A DNA stretch of 5,879 nucleotides from NCBI GenBank assembly GCA_903864455.1, contig CAIPFW010000029.1:1-5879 (forward strand), written 5' to 3'. This DNA is from an uncultured Anaplasmataceae bacterium (lineage in GTDB: Bacteria > Pseudomonadota > Alphaproteobacteria > Rickettsiales > CAIPFW01). The notes under the pieces were generated by a model. It was not told the DNA's origin. It saw only the letters and a program-made list of their open reading frames with translations, and searched no databases. Position numbers and translations under genes: made by a program. This document shows, one piece after another, positions 1-5,185 of this stretch (positions are counted from its first letter, which is position 1; each line of letters opens with the position of its first letter).

Positions 1-61
1 AAGTAATTAATTAATAAATACTCATTACAATAAAAACAATGATTTGTTATGTATTAAATAA

Positions 62-1252
62 ATGAAGAAAATATATATTTTTGATGCTAAAAGAACTGCG
101 ATTGGCAGCTTTCTTGGCTCTTTGTCCCATTTGGAACCCCAAGCTTGCACATCATTATTAATTAAAGATATGCTGGCTCGGAATCCGCAGATTCACGACA
201 AAATTGGTAAAGTCATTTTGGGTCAGGTTCTTCTCGCTTCTCATGGGCAGAATACGGCTCGCCAAGCTTCAATACATGGTGGGATATCTCATTCAGTCCC
301 TGCATATATTGTCAATCAATTGTGTGGCTCTGGTTTACGCTCTCTGATTACGGGTTTTCAAGAATTTCAGTGCGATGAGTCTTTGAATGATAAATTTATC
401 ATAGCGGGTGGGCAAGAATCAATGAGCCTTGCTCCACATTTTATTCAGCTGAGGTCAGCTACGCCTACAAAAAGATTGGGTGACGTAGAGCTCAAGGATT
501 CGATAATTTTTGATGGTTTGACAGACAGATTTCATAATTATCATATGGGTGTTACCGCTGAAAATCTTGCAAAGAAATATAATATCAGTCGTGAAGAGCA
601 AGATATTTACGCTTATAATTCGCAACAAAAAGCAGGAAATGCAACGAAAACAGGTCTATTCAAGGATGAGATTTTGCCAATCGCCGTTCGAGATGGATCG
701 AAGGGTGAAAGATTGTTTGATGAAGATGAATTTATTAAGTATGATTCCACGATGGAAAAATTATCAAAATTACGATCTGCTTTTGAGGCAAACGGAACCG
801 TAACAGCAGGCAATTCATCGGGCATCAATGATTGCTCGGCGATTTTGCTGATTGGTGGTGAGGAAATGACAAAGGTTTTGCATCCGATTGCTGAGATTAT
901 TTCATTTGCAGATGCTGGCGTTTTACCAGAAATTATGGGGATTGGTCCAGTTGAAGCGTGTAAAAAAGCTTTAAAAATAGCGAATTGGTCTCTCGAAAAT
1001 ATCGATTTAATCGAATTAAATGAAGCATTTGCTTCTCAAGTTTTATCTGTGTCAAAAGAAATGCAGTGGGATATGAATAAACTGAATGTAAATGGTGGCG
1101 GGATTTCTCTCGGTCATCCAATTGGTGCGTCGGGTGCGAGGTGTCTGGTGTCTTTGATTCACGAAATGAAAAAACGAAAGAGTAAAAATGGCTTGGTTTC
1201 TTTATGTATTGGGGGTGGTATGGGAATTGCCATGTGCATAAAAATGGCGTGA
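62..1252 (+). CDS. atoB: Thiolase family acetyl-CoA acetyltransferase
   Basis: The 396-residue product is a complete thiolase, the usual length for the family (about 390-395). Such enzymes reversibly condense two acetyl-CoA into acetoacetyl-CoA in the cytoplasm, feeding polyhydroxybutyrate or acetoacetate metabolism. All catalytic landmarks are visible: the nucleophile Cys88 in NQLCGSG, GGQESMS at about 116-122, AGNSSGIND at about 249-257, NEAF at 320-323, His352 in GGGISLGHPIGASGAR, and the acid/base Cys382 in CIGGGMGIA. The N-terminus (MKKIYIFDAKRTAIG) matches the family start, which supports ATG 62; no Shine-Dalgarno is seen. The downstream minus-strand gene converges after 18 bases with no terminator hairpin visible. 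No reductase or synthase partner lies in the window, so phaA-type, atoB-type or another short-chain thiolase cannot be told apart. The family call is firm; the symbol is a convention. Confidence 0.95.
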   Translation: MKKIYIFDAKRTAIGSFLGSLSHLEPQACTSLLIKDMLARNPQIHDKIGKVILGQVLLASHGQNTARQASIHGGISHSVPAYIVNQLCGSGLRSLITGFQEFQCDESLNDKFIIAGGQESMSLAPHFIQLRSATPTKRLGDVELKDSIIFDGLTDRFHNYHMGVTAENLAKKYNISREEQDIYAYNSQQKAGNATKTGLFKDEILPIAVRDGSKGERLFDEDEFIKYDSTMEKLSKLRSAFEANGTVTAGNSSGINDCSAILLIGGEEMTKVLHPIAEIISFADAGVLPEIMGIGPVEACKKALKIANWSLENIDLIELNEAFASQVLSVSKEMQWDMNKLNVNGGGISLGHPIGASGARCLVSLIHEMKKRKSKNGLVSLCIGGGMGIAMCIKMA

Positions 1253-1270
1253 GTATGGCTTAATTCAAGT

Positions 1271-2116
1271 CTATTTGCCATTACTCTTATTCTGATTATT
1301 CAGTATTTTAATATTCAGTATTTTAATATTGTTGATTGGATTAAAAAATGATGGGGGCGCTAAAGATCCGATTTCTTTTGCTTTAGCATCGATTTTAGAT
1401 ATAGTAGATTCGATTTCAGATATATCTCGTTCAGTTTTTGAAATTAAATTGTTAAAAATTATTCCAACTGCTACTCTCAATATCGATATTTCTTCAATAT
1501 GATTCTGAACATTTTGTAAATCTTGTTCTGTAGTGTTTATAAGGTCTCGATACAGATACTTTATGTCATTGGGAACTCTCTCAAGCTCCTCTTTAAGAGA
1601 TGCTATGCTAGAGTTGGCTTCTTGTATCTTTTTTTCTTTAAAATCGTTCTTTTGATCCTCAGTGATTTCGATGTTGAGTTTTTTTTGTAAATCATGGGGA
1701 TTTTCAGTTGATAATCTGTTGTCGTCCTCTCTAAATATTAAAGAATTTGGCATCATATTTTTATCACGAATCAAAGAGTTAATTTCTTTATTTATATGGT
1801 AATTAAATTCTTTGTCACCAAACAAATCCTTGGATTGAATGTAAAAAGAAGCATTGTCATTATCGCAAAAAAAACCATTAAGCATTTCCACGTAGAAGTC
1901 GTTTCTTTTTTTGAGGTTAAATATAAGGTTGTTTAGCGTTTCGCGTTGTTTTTCAAGAAAATTCATATGAAGAAAGATGTTATTTGGCATTTGCATTTGA
2001 TCTATTTTCCTTTTCGCTAATTTAAACAAAATAGTATTGATTAATATAAGAATCAAAATCGCTAAAACGACACCTATTGATGAATAAAAAAGCGCTTTAT
2101 TATCTGTGATCTTCAT
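1271..2116 (-). CDS. Membrane-anchored protein with coiled-coil-like region, unknown function
   Basis: I do not recognise this 281-residue protein. It has one hydrophobic segment at about residues 9-31, followed by a basic stretch KLAKRK (32-37), so it looks like an N-terminally anchored membrane protein. The rest is hydrophilic and rich in Lys, Glu, Asn and Ile, with probable helical or coiled-coil stretches at about 155-250. The C-terminus holds PSFFNPINNIKIL (255-267) and a tandem NIKIL NIKIL, then a polar tail. The juxtamembrane N27..LF..A.RK......P44, the ELERVP segment (177-182) and the C-terminal PSF.....N.KIL all recur in the next minus-strand gene upstream (2264-3208), so the two look like diverged paralogs. 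ATG 2116 is the start. No Shine-Dalgarno is evident, but a promoter-like sequence lies just upstream. No enzymatic motif is seen. Confidence 0.8.
   Translation of the reverse strand: MKITDNKALFYSSIGVVLAILILILINTILFKLAKRKIDQMQMPNNIFLHMNFLEKQRETLNNLIFNLKKRNDFYVEMLNGFFCDNDNASFYIQSKDLFGDKEFNYHINKEINSLIRDKNMMPNSLIFREDDNRLSTENPHDLQKKLNIEITEDQKNDFKEKKIQEANSSIASLKEELERVPNDIKYLYRDLINTTEQDLQNVQNHIEEISILRVAVGIIFNNLISKTERDISEIESTISKIDAKAKEIGSLAPPSFFNPINNIKILNIKILNNQNKSNGK
1301..1330. repeat. 15-bp in-frame tandem duplication
   Basis: Two exact abutting copies of CAGTATTTTAATATT (1301-1315 and 1316-1330) lie within the 3' end of the gene at 1271-2116. The unit is five codons long, so the frame is kept and the protein gains a doubled NIKIL pentapeptide at about residues 263-272. 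The paralogous gene upstream has a single KIL at the matching place, which suggests a local slippage duplication in this copy. Confidence 0.85.
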
Positions 2117-2148
2117 ATAAAAAAGAATTAAAATGTTGTATATTTACT

Positions 2149-2177
2149 ATTGTATAATAAAAACTTTAATTTTGCAA
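2149..2177 (-). promoter_or_regulatory. Predicted sigma70-type promoter for the 281-residue membrane protein gene
   Basis: Read on the minus strand, TTGCAA (2177-2172) is followed by a 17-base spacer and TACAAT (2154-2149), which matches the -10 consensus at five of six positions. The -35 box matches at four of six. Transcription would start near 2142, leaving a leader of about 26 bases before ATG 2116. The copy of the dispersed repeat lies immediately upstream of the -35 box. Such matches are common by chance in AT-rich DNA; position and exact spacing are the main support. Confidence 0.45.
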
Positions 2178-2185
2178 AAAAAAAG

Positions 2186-2215
2186 CATCTTTCGAGTAAA
2201 TATTACGTTAATTTT
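2186..2215. repeat. Dispersed ~30-bp element, copy 1
   Basis: The 17 bases CATCTTTCGAGTAAATA at 2186-2202 are identical to 3261-3277. The match continues through CGTTAA and a T-run with one gap and a few substitutions. This copy lies between the two paralogous minus-strand genes, about 70-86 bases upstream of ATG 2116 and 49-78 bases downstream of the stop at 2264. Its minus strand carries a weak inverted repeat (GTAA TAT TTAC) and, a few bases on, a run of nine T. It could therefore also act as a weak terminator for the upstream gene. Confidence 0.75.
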
Positions 2216-2263
2216 GAATAAGTGATGCATTGATGATTCATAAGATAAAGAATTTCAGTCATT

Positions 2264-3208
2264 TTAAAAACTCCTGCTGCCTCCATTATCTTTATTTTCA
2301 TTTTTACCTTTATTTTTATCTTTGTATGCTAATATCTTAGCATTTTTGAAAACCGATAAGAAGGATGGTTGTGACGTTGAAATTTTTTTTAATTTTTTTT
2401 TATGCGATTCAATATCTCTCTCGGCTGTATATATTTTACCATTATTTTTCGCTATTTGTGTCTTATTGGATATTATTTTTTTGATATTATCGCTTCGAGT
2501 AATATCATATTCGTTTATCTTTTTCGTCCTATCATTGTGGTGGTTTTCTGTATCTTTTAATTTCTCTTCTATATTTCGAATAGAATTTTCAACTTCAGTT
2601 AATTCTTCTTCGCCCTTAACTACATGGCCTTGTGCAGATTCTACTATTTGTTTTTGTGATTCATAATTTTTATTTCGATTTTCAATTTCTTCTGATGCTT
2701 TCACTTTCCCCAGTTCATCAATATCTGGTATTTTCGATAATTCATCTTCCGATGCTTTTAGTGCGTTTTCTCGATCGGTTAGAATACTCGATTCGCGTTC
2801 TTTTAGATTTTTGCTACTTTCCAGTTTTTTTTCCAGTTCAAGTTTCTTTTCCTTAAGAGAATTCAGTTCGCCTTTTAGTTCTTCTATATGTGTGGCGTCC
2901 TTACGATTTAATTCCTCAAGAGGTTTTTTTGAAGAGCGGAAAACTTCTTTCTCTGAATTGATATTCGATAGCTCATCTATCATTTCATTGTTTTCGCTTA
3001 ATAATGATTGATTTAATTTTTTTATGTCATTTTTTTCAAAAGCTGCATCAGAAAGCCGATGTTTAGCAGGGATAATAACATTTTTATATTTCTTTTGTGC
3101 TGCTGAGAACAAAAAACGATTTGCAATTCCAAGAGTGAAAATTGTTAAAATCCCTCCTACGATTAATTCCAATACTTTTTTGGTTTCTTTTTTGTTTTTC
3201 GGCGTCAT
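2264..3208 (-). CDS. Membrane-anchored long coiled-coil protein, unknown function
   Basis: I do not recognise this protein. From ATG 3208 it is 314 residues; a TTG two codons upstream (3214) would give 316, but ATG is preferred because no Shine-Dalgarno favours TTG. A Lys-rich N-terminus (MTPKNKKETKK) precedes one hydrophobic segment at about 12-34. Residues about 55-275 are almost entirely charged Lys/Glu/Ser/Asn with regularly spaced Leu and Ile, typical of a long coiled coil (for example ELKGELNSLKEKKLELEKKL at 110-129). The C-terminus has PSFLSVFKNAKIL (281-293), then a Lys/Asn-rich polar tail. The juxtamembrane N30..LF..A.KK......P47, ELSKIP (156-161), ERDI (263-266) and PSF.....N.KIL match the 281-residue neighbour, which indicates paralogy. 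It may be a structural, tethering or secreted-host-contact protein, but nothing in the sequence decides this. The gene lies 96 bases downstream of lnt on the same strand. Confidence 0.8.
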   Translation of the reverse strand: MTPKNKKETKKVLELIVGGILTIFTLGIANRFLFSAAQKKYKNVIIPAKHRLSDAAFEKNDIKKLNQSLLSENNEMIDELSNINSEKEVFRSSKKPLEELNRKDATHIEELKGELNSLKEKKLELEKKLESSKNLKERESSILTDRENALKASEDELSKIPDIDELGKVKASEEIENRNKNYESQKQIVESAQGHVVKGEEELTEVENSIRNIEEKLKDTENHHNDRTKKINEYDITRSDNIKKIISNKTQIAKNNGKIYTAERDIESHKKKLKKISTSQPSFLSVFKNAKILAYKDKNKGKNENKDNGGSRSF

Positions 3209-3260
3209 AAACAATAATCAATAAATGATTTTATTATTTTACATTAGAGTTTAAGAAAAA

Positions 3261-3290
3261 CATCTTTCGAGTAAATACTCGTTAACTTTT
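3261..3290. repeat. Dispersed ~30-bp element, copy 2, with palindromic core
   Basis: This is the partner of 2186-2215, sharing 17 identical bases (3261-3277) and then CGTTAA and a T-run. It lies between the lnt stop (3305) and the start of the coiled-coil gene (3208). Here the core is an inverted repeat, CGAGTA AA TACTCG at 3268-3281. On the minus strand this is followed, seven bases on, by TTTTT, so a weak intrinsic terminator after lnt is possible. An operator-like role for the downstream gene is equally possible. The same stretch can be read as an out-of-frame lnt tail (see findings). Confidence 0.75.
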
Positions 3291-3304
3291 AATTAATAAT
3301 TAAC

Positions 3305-4672
3305 TCATTTATAATCCAAAACTCCTTCAACATTCAAATCGATTTTTTTTACAATCTTACCACGATTATCGATAATGGCTGTGATTCCATTGTTTGCTAC
3401 TCGAAAAACAGTTTTTTTAAATTTTAAAGCCTGTAATCTCACAGCTCTCAGATGTTGATGGGGTCCAAAGCTATCACCAAACCAACCGTCATTTGTCAAA
3501 TTAATGGCGAAATGAATATCATCGTTCAGCATTTCAAAAGGAAAAATCCCTTCATAACATATCAATGACAAGCATTTTATATTCATTTTCTGAGTTTGAA
3601 TTTGAATAATAGATTTATTTTTATTCCCAAAAGCAAGAGAGCCAAGATTTGTTATAGAGTCGATTCGAATCCAATCTTTGAATGGAATATACTCACCGAA
3701 AGGCACTAAATGCTTTTTATCATAAAAATCAACAATCTCACCCTTAGAATTCAGCGCTATCAAACTATTATAATAATTATCATTCTCGTCAAAACGCATC
3801 GCACCTGTAATTAAAAGTTGTTTTTCCTTCAAAAAGCTGGCTAAATACTGCAAATGACTTTGATTTTCAATATCATTTAAATCGATCGCAAATGGAAATG
3901 CGGTTTCAGGCCAGATAATCAAATCAAAATCATCGCTGTTATTTTTTTTAAATGAGATGTTAATAAGTTTTTCAAAAACATTTTCAAGCTCGCTATGACT
4001 CCATGTAAATTTTTGCTTTATCGATGGTTGTATGAGTCGAATTTTTAAATCATGGTTTTGACTTTCATGATGGACTTCATTATACTTATAAAAAATAAAA
4101 GGCAAGCTCAATATCGCAATCAATGTGAACGTTGAATAGAATTTTTTTCGCATCAATGATTCGTAAATGAATAATGAAAAGAAAATCGTCAAAAAGCCAA
4201 CAAAATATACGTTTGTTTTTTGCAATAAAAGAATTCCGAAATCATAATCAAGCCAAATAGACCCGATCATATTCCAAGGAAATCCTGTAAATAAATTCGC
4301 TTTTAAAAATTCAGCTAAAACCCACAATCCTGAGAAAATTATGAAAGAGTATTTTTCTCTTCTGAAATAAAGCAATGGAATTGTTACAATGAAGTAATAT
4401 AATGAAAGTATTGATGGAATTAAAGTGATTGCGAATGGTATGACAAACCACCACCTTTTCACATCGATTAACAATGAATTGACTATCCAGTGCAATGAAA
4501 ATATGTAATAGGTGCAACCAAAAATTAAAGTTTTTACAATGATTTGCTTTTTGTTTTCACATTTTTTTATCGTATGGAAGAATAATATGATGCTTAAAAT
4601 TGCGCATAAAACATAATTAAATGGAGCGAAGCCGAAACCGTGTAAAATTCCCGCAATAAAAGCTTGAAGCAT
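3305..4672 (-). CDS. lnt: Apolipoprotein N-acyltransferase, C-terminally short
   Basis: Lnt moves an acyl chain from phospholipid to the N-terminal cysteine of lipoproteins in the inner membrane, the last step of lipoprotein maturation. The N-terminal half (about 1-197) is hydrophobic with five or six likely membrane helices and carries GFGFAPF (12-18) and GFPWNMIGSIW (130-140). The periplasmic nitrilase-like domain (about 208-445) has the full catalytic triad: Glu256 in IIWPETAFP, Lys319 in YDKKHLVPFGEY, and Cys372 in ICYEGIFP. LTNDGWFGDSFGPHQHLRA and FRVANNGITAIID are also family signatures. The protein is 455 residues, whereas relatives are usually nearer 500. It stops at EGVLDYK, where the family normally continues into a final membrane helix; that helix is missing in frame. 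Activity cannot be judged from sequence. ATG 4672 fits the family N-terminus; no clear Shine-Dalgarno is present. Confidence 0.95.
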   Translation of the reverse strand: MLQAFIAGILHGFGFAPFNYVLCAILSIILFFHTIKKCENKKQIIVKTLIFGCTYYIFSLHWIVNSLLIDVKRWWFVIPFAITLIPSILSLYYFIVTIPLLYFRREKYSFIIFSGLWVLAEFLKANLFTGFPWNMIGSIWLDYDFGILLLQKTNVYFVGFLTIFFSLFIYESLMRKKFYSTFTLIAILSLPFIFYKYNEVHHESQNHDLKIRLIQPSIKQKFTWSHSELENVFEKLINISFKKNNSDDFDLIIWPETAFPFAIDLNDIENQSHLQYLASFLKEKQLLITGAMRFDENDNYYNSLIALNSKGEIVDFYDKKHLVPFGEYIPFKDWIRIDSITNLGSLAFGNKNKSIIQIQTQKMNIKCLSLICYEGIFPFEMLNDDIHFAINLTNDGWFGDSFGPHQHLRAVRLQALKFKKTVFRVANNGITAIIDNRGKIVKKIDLNVEGVLDYK

Positions 4673-4697
4673 GAATGCACTTATAAATATATTTTAT

Positions 4698-4723
4698 ATT
4701 ATATGAATATTGTTTTTTGGCAA
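4698..4723 (-). promoter_or_regulatory. Possible proximal promoter of lnt
   Basis: The minus strand has TTGCCA (4723-4718, five of six to the -35 consensus) and a perfect TATAAT (4703-4698), but with only 14 bases between them. The alternative TAATAT (4701-4696) gives a 16-base spacer. The -35 box lies in the proximal 29-bp repeat unit, and the -10 spans its edge. The -10 box is about 26 bases from ATG 4672. The short spacer lowers confidence. Confidence 0.35.
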
Positions 4724-4758
4724 TATTGTATATGAATATTGTTTTTTGGCAATATTGT
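4701..4758. repeat. Perfect 29-bp tandem duplication upstream of lnt
   Basis: Two identical abutting 29-base units occupy 4701-4729 and 4730-4758, each starting ATATGAATATTG and ending GGCAATATTGT. Inside each unit, AATATTG and CAATATT form a 7-bp inverted repeat around an eight-base T/G loop, so each unit could form a small hairpin. They lie in the divergent spacer between lnt and the tRNA-Ala promoter, and each carries a TTGCCA box on the minus strand. With no spacer between the units, this is not a CRISPR array. Confidence 0.95.
4725..4752 (-). promoter_or_regulatory. Predicted distal promoter of lnt, created by the tandem duplication
   Basis: On the minus strand TTGCCA (4752-4747) is followed by a 16-base spacer and TACAAT (4730-4725), each box matching the consensus at five of six positions. 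The -10 box spans the junction of the two 29-bp units, so it exists only because of the duplication. Transcription would start near 4718, giving a leader of roughly 45 bases that contains most of the proximal unit. Confidence 0.4.
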
Positions 4759-4843
4759 TGGGATATAAGGGGATAAAAAATCATTATAATCATCAAAATT
4801 CGTATTTTTTTGTAAAAAAAGTATGATTTTTATCATTTTATCG

Positions 4844-4872
4844 TTGACATGTGAGTGATTTTTGTGCAAAAT
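4844..4872 (+). promoter_or_regulatory. Sigma70-type promoter of tRNA-Ala
   Basis: A perfect TTGACA (4844-4849) is followed by a 17-base spacer and CAAAAT (4867-4872, four of six). Transcription would start near 4879, about eleven bases before the mature tRNA 5' end. This is the best -35 match noted in the window and sits where a tRNA promoter is expected. An AT-only inverted repeat (ATGAT TTTT ATCAT, 4823-4836) lies just upstream and may be incidental. Confidence 0.65.
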
Positions 4873-4889
4873 ATCTCTTGATGTTATAT

Positions 4890-4966
4890 GGGGGCATAGC
4901 TCAGCTGGCTAGAGCGCCTGCCTTGCACGCAGGAGGTCAAGGGTTCGACTCCGTTTGTCTCCACCA
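4890..4966 (+). tRNA. tRNA-Ala, anticodon TGC, CCA encoded
   Basis: The sequence folds as a standard cloverleaf. The acceptor stem is GGGGGCA (4890-4896) with TGTCTCC (4956-4962), including the G3:U70 wobble that identifies alanine tRNAs. The D arm is GCTC/GAGC (4899-4902, 4912-4915). The anticodon stem CCTGC/GCAGG is perfect, with the TGC anticodon at 4924-4926. The variable loop is AGGTC, the T loop is TTCGACT, the discriminator is A4963, and CCA is encoded at 4964-4966. The T stem AAGGG/CCGTT has a G-G mismatch at its third pair (4941 with 4953). The gene stands alone, not beside tRNA-Ile or rRNA. No convincing terminator follows; the AT-rich spacer 4967-5117 holds only weak 5-bp hairpins. 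Confidence 0.97.
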
Positions 4967-5117
4967 TTCATCTGAAAAATCTTTCAAAAATTCATTTACG
5001 TCATTTTCACCAACTTTTCATAAAATACAATTTTCATTGTTGAGATATTTTATTGATTGAGTTTACTCATTAATTCACTCACTATGAATAACAAATTTTT
5101 TAATTTTTAAAATTTTC

Positions 5118-5146
5118 TTGAAAAGCAAAATAAAATATGTTATTTT
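5118..5146 (+). promoter_or_regulatory. Predicted promoter of the right-edge gene
   Basis: TTGAAA (5118-5123, five of six to -35) is followed by a 17-base spacer and TATTTT (5141-5146, four of six to -10). Transcription would start near 5153, giving a leader of about 33 bases to ATG 5186. Base composition makes chance matches likely, so support rests on spacing and position. Confidence 0.4.
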
Positions 5147-5150
5147 AAAT

Positions 5151-5174
5151 AAATGAACAAATGAATAAATAAAT
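5151..5174 (+). repeat. 8-bp tandem repeat in the leader, with two tiny overlapping ORFs
   Basis: Three abutting 8-base units, AAATGAAC, AAATGAAT and AAATAAAT, occupy 5151-5174 just before the gene at 5186. They create two three-codon reading frames, each encoding Met-Asn-Lys-stop (5153-5164 and 5161-5172), which overlap by ATGA. They may simply be slippage products in AT-rich DNA. Confidence 0.5.
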
Positions 5175-5185
5175 ATAATAAAAAG

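Noticed and set aside
549..1121. Open frames of 62-84 residues on both strands within the thiolase
   Set aside because: They are contained within a gene whose full set of thiolase motifs fixes the true frame.
1253..1270. Bidirectional terminator between the convergent genes
   Set aside because: The 18-base gap has no inverted repeat or T-run that I can see.
3209..3214. TTG start two codons upstream for the coiled-coil gene
   Set aside because: No ribosome site favours it; ATG 3208 is the simpler start, though TTG cannot be excluded.
2322..3224. Four plus-strand open frames of 66-114 residues, Phe/Ser/Leu-rich
   Set aside because: They are the antisense of the Lys/Glu-rich coiled-coil gene; the hydrophobic look comes from complementing GAA/AAA codons.
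4311..4517. A 68-residue minus-strand frame inside lnt
   Set aside because: It overlaps the well-supported lnt membrane region in another frame.
4701..4758. 29-bp repeats as a CRISPR remnant
   Set aside because: The unit length is suggestive, but the two copies abut with no spacer, and no cas gene is present.
5027..5040. ACAAT TTTC ATTGT hairpin as terminator of the tRNA transcript
   Set aside because: It has only five mostly A-T pairs and no adjacent T-run, so it is no better than chance in this composition.
4851..5060. A 69-residue plus-strand open frame spanning the tRNA
   Set aside because: It reads through tRNA-Ala (GIAQLARAPALHAGG is the typical spurious translation of such a tRNA); it is not a gene.
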